NCBI GenBank assembly: GCA_015680685.1
Contig: MNCI01030039.1
Span: 1-64,000, forward strand
DNA: 64,000 nt
Direction: 5' to 3'
From: Gnetum montanum
Taxonomy: Eukaryota; Streptophyta; Gnetopsida; Gnetales; Gnetaceae
Below are positions 23,041-33,065 of the stretch, in pieces. The stretch's first letter is position 1. The number at the start of each line of letters is the position of its first letter. The notes beneath the pieces were generated by a model. It was given only the letters and a program-made list of their open reading frames with translations, searched no databases and had not been told where the DNA came from. Position numbers and translations under genes: made by a program.

Positions 23041-24440
23041 CAGTTTTAATAACCATTAGGATTAATAACCATTTTTATTTTTCTTTGATTTTACAACTTT
23101 TTGTTTTCCAGTTTTTCATTTTTAAACTTTCTTGTTTTATTTTTTTTCTTTTTTATGTTTTTATGTTTTTTGTAAGTAATCTCATCTACAAATAAAACAC
23201 TCATGTGGATTGTTGGTTGAGGTGTGCTCTATGTTATTAAGTTTTGAGAGATCAATTATTCCGACAGTGAGCCCATTACACCCACTCATCCACTCTACCA
23301 ATAAGAGGTTCTATTCAGGGGTGCAGTGATATTCTTGAATTTCTTAAAACTTAAAATTAATTTTGTGTTCATTGTACCTAGAATGAAAAGGGATGGACCA
23401 AGAGGGAATGAATAGGGTGTGAGATCAAGGGGACTTGCAGATTCTCTTTGGTGACATCTGTGGAAGTTATCATACAACGTGGTCATATTAAGATCCTTGT
23501 AGATCTAATGAAATATGGGAGTAAGAATAATCAAAAAAGGACACTCAAAAATCAAATGCTATTCTAGGGAGTTCCATTGGAAAGACATACACCCATGCCT
23601 GAAGGTTGGTGTCTTCTTTGGATTCAATAAAGTGAAAAAGAAAAAACAAAGGAAGAGAGAAAAAAAAAAGAAAAGTGCCACAAAACAAAAATCACTCCTC
23701 CCTTGAACAAAATGCCAAGTGATCGAATGCCTTGTTGTTTTGGTACTCTCATAGTTGCTCATCATGGGATGAAACAATGTGGTGTCACTGATCAGAGGAA
23801 CAAACTTGGACTTGATCTTGGAATGATGGGTTAATGACACATTAATCATGCTTTTCACGTAGGATTCATTGTACTCGGGGTTAGTTACCTCATGTCCCAA
23901 TCTCTACAATCCCTTTCTCTAGTTCGTCTCATCTCACTATTCATATAATTGTAGCTCATGACCCATGTAGCATAGAATTTTCATCTCATTCCAGTGATAA
24001 TTACATGTGTGTGTTTTGTGGAGTTAGTACGAATTACATTTAACCCTTTTAATGCCCACGGACACTCTAAGTGTGGTTACACAAGGGCATTATAGGTTGG
24101 AACCTGCTTTGGGGAGGATCCACTTGTGTAATTTTTTGTAATCTTCACTTATGACATAGCTCACACACACAGTTTCTTACCCTCAGCTTAATTTTCAAAT
24201 GATTCTCTTTCCCTACTATTATCCCTCTAAATTTCCACATTCCCATGTACCATTACATTCCCTTTTTCTTAATCGCCCAAGGTTTTATTGATAAGTTTCA
24301 CATTGTCATCATTAATGGTGCCTTTTGAATTAATGAAATTGCCCTAGAACATCTTGATCATAGCCAATGTCCTCAATTTCTAACATTAATTTCAAGAAAA
24401 ACCTTTAAAAAGCTGGTATTTTCATGGTGTCCCATGTCAC
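23041..24440 (+). other. D spacer between gag and internal promoter
   Basis: Poly-T-rich at 23050-23170, otherwise non-coding. The part near 24050-24130 (CACAAGGGCATTATAGG ... GGATCCACTTG) is related to the B1 spacer at 19800-19830 read on the minus strand. The D internal spacer is thus the counterpart of B1's post-pol spacer, and in D it follows gag directly with pol absent. Confidence 0.55.
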
Positions 24441-24445
24441 TAGGG

Positions 24446-24539
24446 ATGTGATATCACGTACACGATATCGCGTCCCATGTGATATTGCATACACGACGTA
24501 TCGTACGCGATATCGCGTCATCGTAACCTATAAATAGGT
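24446..24539 (+). promoter_or_regulatory. D internal promoter-like block
   Basis: A dense cluster of GATATCGCGTC, GATATTGCATACAC and GTGATATCACGTAC units, partly palindromic and CpG-rich, is followed by CCTATAAATAGG (24528-24539). The accessory ORF's ATG lies 470 bp downstream. Cluster plus TATA copies the layout of the D LTR (20256-20336). The position is homologous to the B1 block at 19420-19520. A second transcript for the ORF is inferred. Confidence 0.6.
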
Positions 24540-25008
24540 GACCCCCTGCAACACTTAGCATCATTTTGTCATTCACACTGGGGGAGTTTTTAAATTTTTT
24601 CTCTGCGACTTGCGATTGAGCGACCCCTTGCTTTTCTCACTCTATCTTGCTTGCTGGTACTTCGATTTTAATTCCGTTTGAACCTACTTGAACCTAGAGT
24701 GTTCAGCTTAGTTTTGGGGGAGGGACACTTGCCAAAAAGTGCCTAACATTTTTTAAATTTATCATCACCTAAAGGACATCAATTAGGGTAATTAACTCTA
24801 ACACTTAGAATAATTATGCCTAAAAATCATTTAACCCCTAGGTATACCGGGAAACTAAAATGAAATCCACCTAAGTCACAAGACTCATTATTACAAACTT
24901 TCGGGCACAATCACACGTGATAACATAAGATCATTAATGAAGGCAAGTAGTAAGGTATAAATTAACTTCAAAAATAACCTTACTAACGCTTGACCCATGT
25001 GATTGTAG

Positions 25009-27192
25009 ATGGCCCTGAAACGTGGACAACAGGAAGGTCCAACCCAAGGTGGAAGCAAATGACCTCGGAGAGGTGGAAGACGAAGTCTTGCAGAACAACA
25101 TGCAGAATAGGAGGAGCAATCATTCAGCATTCATCAACACGAACCTCCTACTGGATAGTCTGGGTAGGCAAAAGGAGGAGCTGTCGCAGCACCTGAACTA
25201 GGAAAATAGCTCACGTTGCCCCAAGAATGTGTTCAGGCCATCCATGAGAAGTCCACATTCACTGCAATGATTATGGAGTTGAACTTTAAATCATTTATAG
25301 AGTTCACTCTTGATGCCGTTAGGGATCACCTCAAAGGGTCTCCGTTATGGCCTATCCTCTCTGAAAGTGGTTCTTAGTACCTAGGAGAGACGTACTAGTT
25401 TTGGCACAATAATGGGAAAGGCACCATTGTTAATATCTGTGGTGTGATAGTTGACTTCTCTGTGTAGGCCATTTCAAAAGTGTTGAACCTTCCGAACACA
25501 AGGCCCAAGGTTGCTCGGTTATCCACCCATTCAGACCCTGATGTGTGAAAGGATTGGTTGAAGAATGCTTATGACAGAGATAAAGCATTTGGTGAGTTGA
25601 CGACAGAAGAGAGAGTTTACTTCAAAATTGGAACATATCACCTCTTCCCCACAAAAGGCCTAAAAAGAATATCAATGTATGTGGGTAGAGGATGTGTAGT
25701 GTTGATGGGAAAGGTTAGCGCTAACTTGCCCCATCTATATTTGACGGAGATCCTGAGGCAGTTCAAAGAATGAAAGATAGGGAAGATGGCGTTGCCTTTC
25801 CCTTGTCTCATCAGAAAAATTTTCCGATGTGCTGGTATTCGGGGGTACACCAATGAAGTCCTCCGAAAAGCCCAGACTGCTTCATATGCCGAATTGCTAA
25901 AGGTGCCAACTCCAAGAAAAAGCATTGGTGAAGAGCTGGGACCATAGCAAGAAGAAGAATAGATGGCTAGACCAACTGCAACCCAACTTGCAGGGCCCAG
26001 TCAACCTCCAGCCACAGGTCCCAACCAAGAACAAGAAGCAGGGCCCATCATAGGCCAGGATCAGCCACCACTACCGCAAGACTACAGACCATCGATGAGC
26101 CATCTTAGGGCCATCGCTAAGACGATCAGTTGGGAAAGTCATGATGATGCAAACCTCTTTTGCATCATTGATGATGCCATTCAGCCTATAGTTTCACTAG
26201 ATCACACAAGGGGTGAAGTCTCCATTCACACAGAAGGAGGGGAAAGTAGATTTTCACAATAGATATCAGGAAACACAACATCTTTCCAAGTGCAGTTAGA
26301 GACTGGTGAAGGGGCCACTGTGGTGGTTATGCAACACCAGAATGCCACAGGAGTGGTCAATGACCACATCAAAGAATCCTTTAACATACCTGTTGTGCCA
26401 CCAGAAGATCTCTCAAGAGCACAAGATGCTCAAACTTTGGCTGGAACCTCAATGACTGCTACAGAACATGAGGATTTGCTTAATCGATTGCTTCGAATAG
26501 GGCAAGTAATGACATCCCTGTTCGACATCCCTTAGGATGTTATAGCAATCCAATCAGACCTCATTTCCACAAAGGGGAAGTTGGTCTTAATAGAAGTAAG
26601 GGTCGAGCATGTAGAAGCTAAAGTGCAGAAAGTACAAGAGCAGCTCGTGGCCTTACAAGCAGCATAGTAGGACCCTCTGAAATTTGTTCTCGTAGACCAA
26701 CTAGAAAATTTTAGAATGAAGCAACTAACCAAGTTGGTCATAGAGAATAAAAGGATAGCTGATGAAAGAGAGAAGGCTGTTTGCGATGCCTTCGCACCAC
26801 AGGTGCAAACTCATGCGCATCTTAAGGCACTCAAGGCCTTACAAGAAGAAAATAAGCAACTGGTTGTAGAAAACCTTCGGTTGAACATTGTAGAAAAGAA
26901 AAAGAATGTTCTCGATGAACACTTTCATCAATTACAAGAACAATTCATCTGGGTCAATCGAGACGTAAGCCGTTTAGCTAGAGAAAATTGAACCCTCTCA
27001 ATGGAGGAGGTATGTGCCATTTGTAAAAAATCAGCAATTGAGATAGGTGCATGGAAGAACGAGGCTACACAACATGAGAAGCTAAAGGAGCACTTCCATG
27101 ATTAGGTGGGGATGTATAAACAGATCCTTGAAAAGAAAATCCATATGGCCAAGGCCCAAATCAACACTATTAGTGCTCAACACACTGACTAG
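25009..27192 (+). pseudogene. D accessory ORF: 727 codons, plant-transposon-like domain plus coiled coil
   Basis: One reading frame from ATG 25009 to TAG 27190-27192 with no frameshift, broken by 18 in-frame stops before the end (14 TAG, 4 TGA, no TAA). Codons 1-80 are basic and Gln/Gly-rich. Codons 90-310 form the domain with LWPILSESGS, TRPKVARLS, DWLKNAYDRDKAFGELTTEE, YFKIGTYHLFPTKGLKRIS and ALPFPCLIRKIFRCAGIRGY, which resembles the 'putative plant transposon protein' family (PF20167-like). Codons 320-420 are Pro/Gln-rich; VQLETGEGATVVVMQHQ is conserved in B1. Codons 480-720 are a coiled coil (LKALKALQEENKQLVVENLR). No signal peptide, membrane segment or catalytic motif is seen. Function unknown; an oligomeric DNA- or RNA-binding helper is possible. 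Confidence 0.75.
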
Positions 27193-27488
27193 TAAACATT
27201 GTACTTAGGCTAGATTAGATTCTCTTTCCCTTTCTCTTCTAGATTAGTAAACATTACTTTCCATCGTCTTCAGGAGTAGCATTAGATTAGAAACCCATCA
27301 TACACCTCACTCTGGACTAAACCATAAGTGAAAAATATAATAATAGTCTAGGTGGGAAGATAATGAACTGCGACCTAAGGCTAACTGTCTAGGTGCCACA
27401 ACTAGTCCATGTGCGGAGTTCGACCGGATCACACGTGAAAGCGCTCGTATTCGTATGGTTGAGTGTAGGGGTACCTCGTCACTCATCA
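27193..27488 (+). repeat. D 3' end with LTR (U5) remnant
   Basis: The last ~80 bp (TCGTATTCGTATGGTTGAGT ... CACTCATCA) are the conserved LTR end. Upstream to about 27340 it looks LTR-like (GGGAAGATAATGA). No PPT, motif cluster or TATA precedes it, so 3' spacer plus U3/R are deleted. Confidence 0.65.
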
Positions 27489-28400
27489 AGAAGAAAAGAA
27501 AAGAAATAAGTAAGAGAGGACATTCATTATAAGGGACCTTCAATTATGGGTGACATGTCTTTCTAGTCCCATAACCAGTGCTTATAGTCCATTAATTTGT
27601 CTAAGGAATGTGCTTTAAATTCCCACCATTTTTTTTCTTTTCTTCTTTCTTCTCTTATTTTTTCTTCTTCTTTTTTGGATGGGAACCACACCATGTAAAG
27701 ACTTATTTAACTCCCTATTTATGGTCGACATGGAATAGTAAGAAGTCCATGAAAACACTCATGCACCCAAGTAAGTAGGAAAGTACAAAGAGTATTAAGT
27801 TCCCTTGAAGTCACATCCTATGCAAACCTTTGATTCATCCTAATTCTTAAAACCACAAAGGTCATAAATTTATTAAAGCTTTTTAATAAAAGGGATTTCA
27901 TATTTTCAAAATGAGAAAAACCATAGATTTTTATGAGTAGGTGGATGTTGTGGACTCATTGCCTATTCCATGAAAAAGAAACCATGCCTTAGTCATCAGT
28001 AAAAAAATTTAAAAATAGAAACTAGACATTACCAAATAAAAACATTAAGCACAAACCACCATTAGCGATAGCTACAACACCACTGTGTCCTATTGGCACA
28101 AAGCATGTTTATTAACAGAAATTAGAAAATCATACTAAAATAAAGTAAAATATATAATAAAGTGTAAAATATTTAAGAAAAATTTAAATGTACTAATGAT
28201 AGTGTAAAATAAAAAATGATATAAAATAAGAAAATTTTTAAAGTTAATGTAAAATAAATAATTTGCAAAAATAAAAAAAGTGTAAAACAAAAAAATAGAA
28301 AAACTGAGGAACCACGTATATGATTAGCATGAATGGCCATCTCCCCTATGATTGAGTTGGAAGGAGGAGATATGAAAAATTGAGTGTGGTTATCCATTTG
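27489..28400 (-). other. B1 post-pol spacer right of D
   Basis: Begins with the second AGAAG. Collinear with B3 47770-48780, with shared GTGTGCTTT(G/A)AATTCCCA and AACCACACCATG. Rich in poly-T/pyrimidine runs; the right part is A-rich. Non-coding. Reading 20216 directly into 27494 restores the B3-like order. Confidence 0.65.
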
Positions 28401-29700
28401 CATAGGTATTTGCTACACTGGCTTGCTTGGGCTTGTGGAAAGGCTTTACCTGTTGGATGTTGACCAACTACATCTTGTTTATGCTTTCAAGTTTGTATAT
28501 GATCATGGTCCTAGAAGGAAAGGTTTCATTGCTTATATAAGGCCCATACCACAATGTTTGGAATTTAGTTTTTTGAGGAACATGTATGGGATTCCAATAG
28601 AGAACCTTATCTCCAAGTTGAAGTTTGATCCTTCTAATTTTTACATCATGTCATTGTTTGTTGAATGCCTTGTGCACTTCATTCAAAGATAGGTCCACTA
28701 ATTAATTTTTGTCTAGTAAATTAAGGTTGATCAATCTTTCTTTTTGTGCTAGACTTAGATCAAGGTTCAGGTCATAGGCTATTGAGAGTGTACGGAGCTC
28801 AAATTGAATTAGGAGTATTGGAAGTTTTTTATACACCAACTCATAGGGAGAGTAGCCAATAGGGAGTTTCCATGTTGAGTGGTAGGCCCAAAGTGAATCA
28901 CTGAGTTTCGTGCTCCAATCTCTTTTATATTTGCTAATAATTATTAAAATCTTTGTGATCTTCCTGTTAGTAACCTTTGCTTGACCATTGTCTTGGGGAT
29001 GATAGGGTGTTGTTAATTTATGTTCAACCCCTAAGTGTTGCATGAGTTTCAAAAAGTGATGCCTATGTAGTATGTTTCATTGTTAGAAATTTGTGCATGT
29101 GGTACCCCAAACTTGTTTACAATATGCTATTGTACAAATCAAGTAGCAGTGGATGATGTGTAATCAATAATAGCGACTACTTTAGCCCATTTTATATAGT
29201 AGTCAACAACTATGATAATATAGGCCTTTCTATTGAACATGGGTGTGATGGGATCCATGAAATCTATGCTCCATATGTCAAAGGGTTCTAGTGGCTAAGC
29301 CCACTATTATGGATCCTTCATTCATGCGATCATCCCATCATCTCATTAATAGCTCTTATAGAATTAGACAAATTGGTGGGAATCCTTGAAGATTGTGGGC
29401 CGATAGTATCCTACCATTAGGATTTTTATGGTTGTGCATCTCCCTTCATAGTGTCCTCTACAAGGGCCTTCATGAGCATCCTGGAGAACACACAACTGAT
29501 TTACATTAGGGACATACTAATGAACTAGGCCATCAGTGCACACCTTATAAAGGTGTCCATTAATTTTCATGAAGTACTTAGTATAATGTAGAAACTATTG
29601 TTTTATTCTGTAGTCTAGATCTTGTGGCATCTCCTGAGTGTGAAGGTAAGTGAGGGTGCCATCATACCAATTGAATTCTATGGGTATCTATTCATTAATT
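28401..29700 (-). pseudogene. B1 integrase
   Basis: Minus strand. The H2C2 zinc domain is near 29500-29390 (DAHEGPCRGHYEGRCTTIKI, decayed). The late core at 29052-28702 reads [20 protein letters not shown] and LWAYHSTWKLPIGYSPYELV, matching gypsy integrases (TPYHPQxNGQxE; the catalytic Glu position reads Ala in QAKV). The C-terminal part is near 28700-28400. Stops and frameshifts break it. Domain order RT-RNaseH-INT confirms Ty3/gypsy rather than Ty1/copia. Confidence 0.87.
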
Positions 29701-29719
29701 GCACTGGCAAAGAGGAGTT

Positions 29720-30330
29720 TATCTAGGAATTGGTCAGAGAGTGAGCTCTCCTCCTCTTTGCCATCCCATGGTAATTGAGAGAGATGGTCAATGACCACAT
29801 TCTCAATTTCCTTTTGATTTATCATTGTGAGATTGAATTCTTACAATATCACAAGCCACCATATAACATGGGGTTTACCATTGGCTTGTTCATTAAGAAA
29901 CAAATGGAATTATGATTAGTATGCACAAGCACTTTATATCTAAGCACATAGTGCCTAAATATTTTTTGAGCATACACCACTGCCATCAATTCTTTCTCTA
30001 TGGTAGTGTAATTAAGTTGCACACCCACAATGCTTTGGCTTGTACAATTGATATAATATGGACATTTTTGGTCATCCAACTATGTAAGCACAGCTCCCAA
30101 GTTATTGTTAGATCTATTCATCATGATATAAAATGGTTTGAACCAATCTGGTGCTTGTAGAATTGGATTTTCTATAAGTTTTCCCTTCAATTGTTAAAAT
30201 GCATGTTCACACTTCTTGGTCTAAACAAATGAAGCATCCTTCTTTGTCATCTCGACCAATGATTTTGCGATCTTAGAGAAATTTTCTATAAATCACTGGT
30301 AGTAATCAATGTGTCTAAGGAATGATCAAA
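29720..30330 (-). pseudogene. B1 RNase H
   Basis: YTTIEKELMAVVYAQKIFRH and VLVHTNHNSICFLMNKP (30079-29849) match the gypsy RNase H core (TTEKELLAVVFA...VYTDHxALKYL). The catalytic Asp of TDH reads Asn (TNH). It would remove the RNA strand during reverse transcription. It lies directly between RT and integrase with no separating intergenic sequence. Confidence 0.85.
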
Positions 30331-31400
30331 CATATTTTATAGTTTCTGGTTAACGAGTGATTCCTTGGATGACCCTTATCTTTTTGGGGTCTACTTTGAT
30401 CCCTTCTTATGAAATTTTGTGCTCCAATACAATGCCTTCTTGGACCATGAGATGGTGCTTTTTCCAATTGAGTTGTAAGTTTGTTTTCACACAATTTTTA
30501 ATTACTTTCTCAAGGTAGTCCAAGGCTTGCTCAAATGTAGCAACATAAGTGGAGAAGTCATCCATAAAGACTTCCACTCCACTACTGATTTGTTGTTGAA
30601 ATATGCTTAAGACCAAGTGTTGGAAGGTGGTAGGAGCATTGCATATATCAAAAGGCATCTTGTGATATGTGAAAGTCCCCAATGGATTCATGAATGTTAT
30701 TTTGGCCTAATCCTCTTTTGTAATCTGTATTTGGTTATAACCACTATAACCATTTAGAAAACTATATGGTAAGGCCCAGAAATGGTGTCCAACACTTGAT
30801 CAACAAATGACAATGGAAATGATCTTTGAATATTAGCATGTTTAAGAGCCTAAAGTCGATACAAACCCATCATTTACCACCTTTTTTGGCACTATCATGA
30901 GTGGGCTGATCCGCTCACTATTTGCAATGGGGTGGATGAACCCTACCTCGAGGAGTTGCTTAATCTCCTTCTTGATGATTTGCTTAAATTTTGGGTTCAA
31001 CTGGCATTGTGGTTTCCTTGTTGGCTTCATGGTTGGATCAGTATAAATGTGGTGTTGGCATATTTGTGAATCAATTCTAGTGAGTTTAGAATATGACTAG
31101 GCAAAGGCTATTGGCCATTTGTTGACCAAATTTAGTAGCATCTATTTCTATTCAAGAGAAATATTTGCATTAATTATTACTAGCTTTCCATTTTTCAAGA
31201 ATGCATATTCCATACCGATAGGTAGAGTTTTCAACTCTAGGGGCTCTTGTTTTAAATTCTCAGAGATCTCCAACTCTCCTTAATTGGTATCCTTATTTTC
31301 ATTATCATAGAGTTGGTGATGAACTTGCTTTAGTTCATCCATGCCTACGACATAAGCACATGTCAAGCTCTCAGTAGGTTCTATGCACATTGTGTTGCTT
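30330..31400 (-). pseudogene. B1 reverse transcriptase
   Basis: The N-terminal block (31030-30842) reads INPKFKQI..EIKQLLEVGFIHP and MIVPKK. The palm (30691-30407) reads FTYHKMPFDICNAPTTFQH and VFMDDFSTY with catalytic FMDD at 30568-30557. The linker upstream of RT is at about 31300-31100. Frames shift between blocks. Homologous to A1 RT and B3 RT throughout. Confidence 0.88.
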
Positions 31401-31479
31401 TCAAAATCAACTGTCAACCACTAGGTACCCTCTTGTTTTGTGGCTACTATGTACATACATCTTTGAATATCTGCTTCAG

Positions 31480-31960
31480 GTGCGCACTTCTGGCATGTGA
31501 AAATAGATGCTTGTTTCACAAACTAGAGTTTTTACACTTAATTGCATCATGTATCATTGTATGTGATGCATGGAACTCATTTCTTTTTAATCTTTCCAAA
31601 TGCATCTTTATTAGATATCTCCAAGGAAAGATCTCTGATGTCCATTCTCATATCAATAGTGCTTAGCCATGCCTTTCCCATAATGGTTGGGAAATGTCCC
31701 TTCCAATTTTCAACTTTGATTACTAGGTAATCAATAGGATAAGACCACTCACAGACAATGGTTACAATGTCTTCTACCAGTCCCAATGGAATAGTAATGG
31801 ATTGGTCTACCAATTCTAATTAATTATTTTTCTTCTTCAGAGGTAGTAGGTTCCAAACAATATATATTTTATGAGAAATCAAGTTAACACTAAAATCTGA
31901 ATCAAGAAGAGCTTTACATGATTTATTCCTAGTAATTTGTAAATAGATAAAAGGACTTTT
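31480..31960 (-). pseudogene. B1 aspartic protease, active site lost
   Basis: The active-site block reads LLDSDFSVNLIS on the minus strand near 31925-31885, so DSG has become DSD. The downstream block (31813-31577) has QSITIPLGLVEDIVTIVCEW and TIMGKAWLSTIDM. It is inactive on this residue alone. Confidence 0.85.
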
Positions 31961-33065
31961 AGGATTAGCTAATTTCCTGGAAAGGTTGCCAGCCTAGATC
32001 CAATCAGATATGGCATAAGTAAGCATAATAGTATGGATTTTGGACAACATTTGGTTTGAAGGGTTTTTGATGTAACGGTTTGTAGAGGATGAAGTAGGAG
32101 TAGGGAGACCAACCACCTAAGCCTTGAAGGACTTAGTAGGGCTATTGGCTTGGAAAAATGATCTTTTACAAGAATGAGGTTCTAAACCATGTAGTTGACT
32201 AACCAGTTTTAGATTGATAGCCTTGGTAGCATTGCATTGCTGTGGATAGGCTAGAAGTTTACCCTGCATGGATGGAGTAGGTGGTAGCTGTGTTGAGGAT
32301 GGAGGAACAAGTGCTAGAATAAGAGGAGGATAAGGATGAAATGTGGGATCCCTTTTGGAATGTGGAGAATGAGCTCTATAATATTTAGAAGGATAGTAAT
32401 GATTTTGGAAAGAAAAAATGTGATTAGAAGGATCACATCGACTAAATGTAATACCCATATGGATCTAGTTGTCTGTAAGGGTACTACTACCTTGGCAGTG
32501 GTAGTGCCCATGATTGTGGTTGCTACCACTATTGATATTGCTTATACGGTTGTGGTGGAGTTCTACTTGGATAATAATAATATTGTTGTTGCTCATGGAA
32601 TTGCTTGAGATTGCCTTGAGGATAAGGCAATCTTCTAGGTGTTTGTCATTTTGCTAGTTGTGGATTCAAAATATACACTCCAAACTCTTGCAAGTGTGAC
32701 ACAATGGGCTAACATCCCTTAGGATATTCATATTGGCATATATCACAGCCACCATCATCATTTGATTTAGTTTTCACAACTTCTTTTACTACAACAATCT
32801 TAAACTTACCCCTTTGATTAGCATGTTCAGCTTCCTTTCTTTCGCCTCTTGCGGTCACGATTACTACTTTATTCTTTGGACTCTTCAGCAATTTTAATTT
32901 GCTATCCATTGAGTCCCATAATTGATCTACTTTAGCCAAAATTTTAAAGGTAAATTTTTGAATTGGTAAGAAGTGATAATTTCTCCTCATTGTCACAAAA
33001 TCAGACCTCCCTCTTGCTATTGGAAGGATCTCTATTATATTCCTCTATATTTTCATTTCCTCAAC
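31960..33065 (-). pseudogene. B1 gag C-terminal half (truncated)
   Basis: The Pro-rich tail (32458-32117) is followed, reading upstream, by the knuckle CDICQYEYPKGC near 32750 and the start of the capsid region (32996-32709, VDQLWDSMDSK). Compared with B3 (to 57823), homology stops near 33065, where a GC-rich unrelated island begins. The gag N-terminus, leader and 5' LTR are absent. Confidence 0.8.

Larger units (their letters stand above)
20217..27488 (+). mobile_element. Element D: complete, pol-less LTR retrotransposon nested in B1
   Basis: Bounded by TGATGAGTCATGC and ...CACTCATCA with a perfect AGAAG duplication. Order: 5' LTR (20217-20906), tRNA-Asp-type PBS, gag (21050-~23040), spacer, internal promoter-like block (24446-24539), accessory coiled-coil ORF (25009-27192), and a short LTR remnant (to 27488). 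I find no protease, RT, RNase H or integrase, so it must have used enzymes from a partner element, like other gag-only plant LTR elements (TR-GAG type). Its 3' LTR lacks U3 and TATA, so that end suffered a deletion. Confidence 0.85.
12083..33065 (-). mobile_element. Element B1: Ty3/gypsy retrotransposon, 5' end lost, carrying two nested insertions
   Basis: Minus-strand order from right to left: gag (33065-32000), protease, RT, RNase H, integrase (to ~28400), post-pol spacer (28400-27489 and 20216-19001), an internal promoter-like block (~19500-19435), a coiled-coil ORF (18999-13531), a short 3' spacer, and the 3' LTR (13032-12083). Solo LTR E1 (14757-17614) splits the coiled-coil ORF. Complete element D (20217-27488) splits the spacer, and removing D rejoins sequence collinear with B3 at 47.7 kb. 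The gag N-terminus, PBS and 5' LTR are missing beyond about 33065. Confidence 0.88.

Noticed and set aside
24446-27488. The right part of D read as one giant LTR with an ORF inside
   Set aside because: The homologous block in B1 lies internally, far from its LTR, and D's 5' LTR is only 690 bp; an internal promoter plus truncated 3' LTR fits better.
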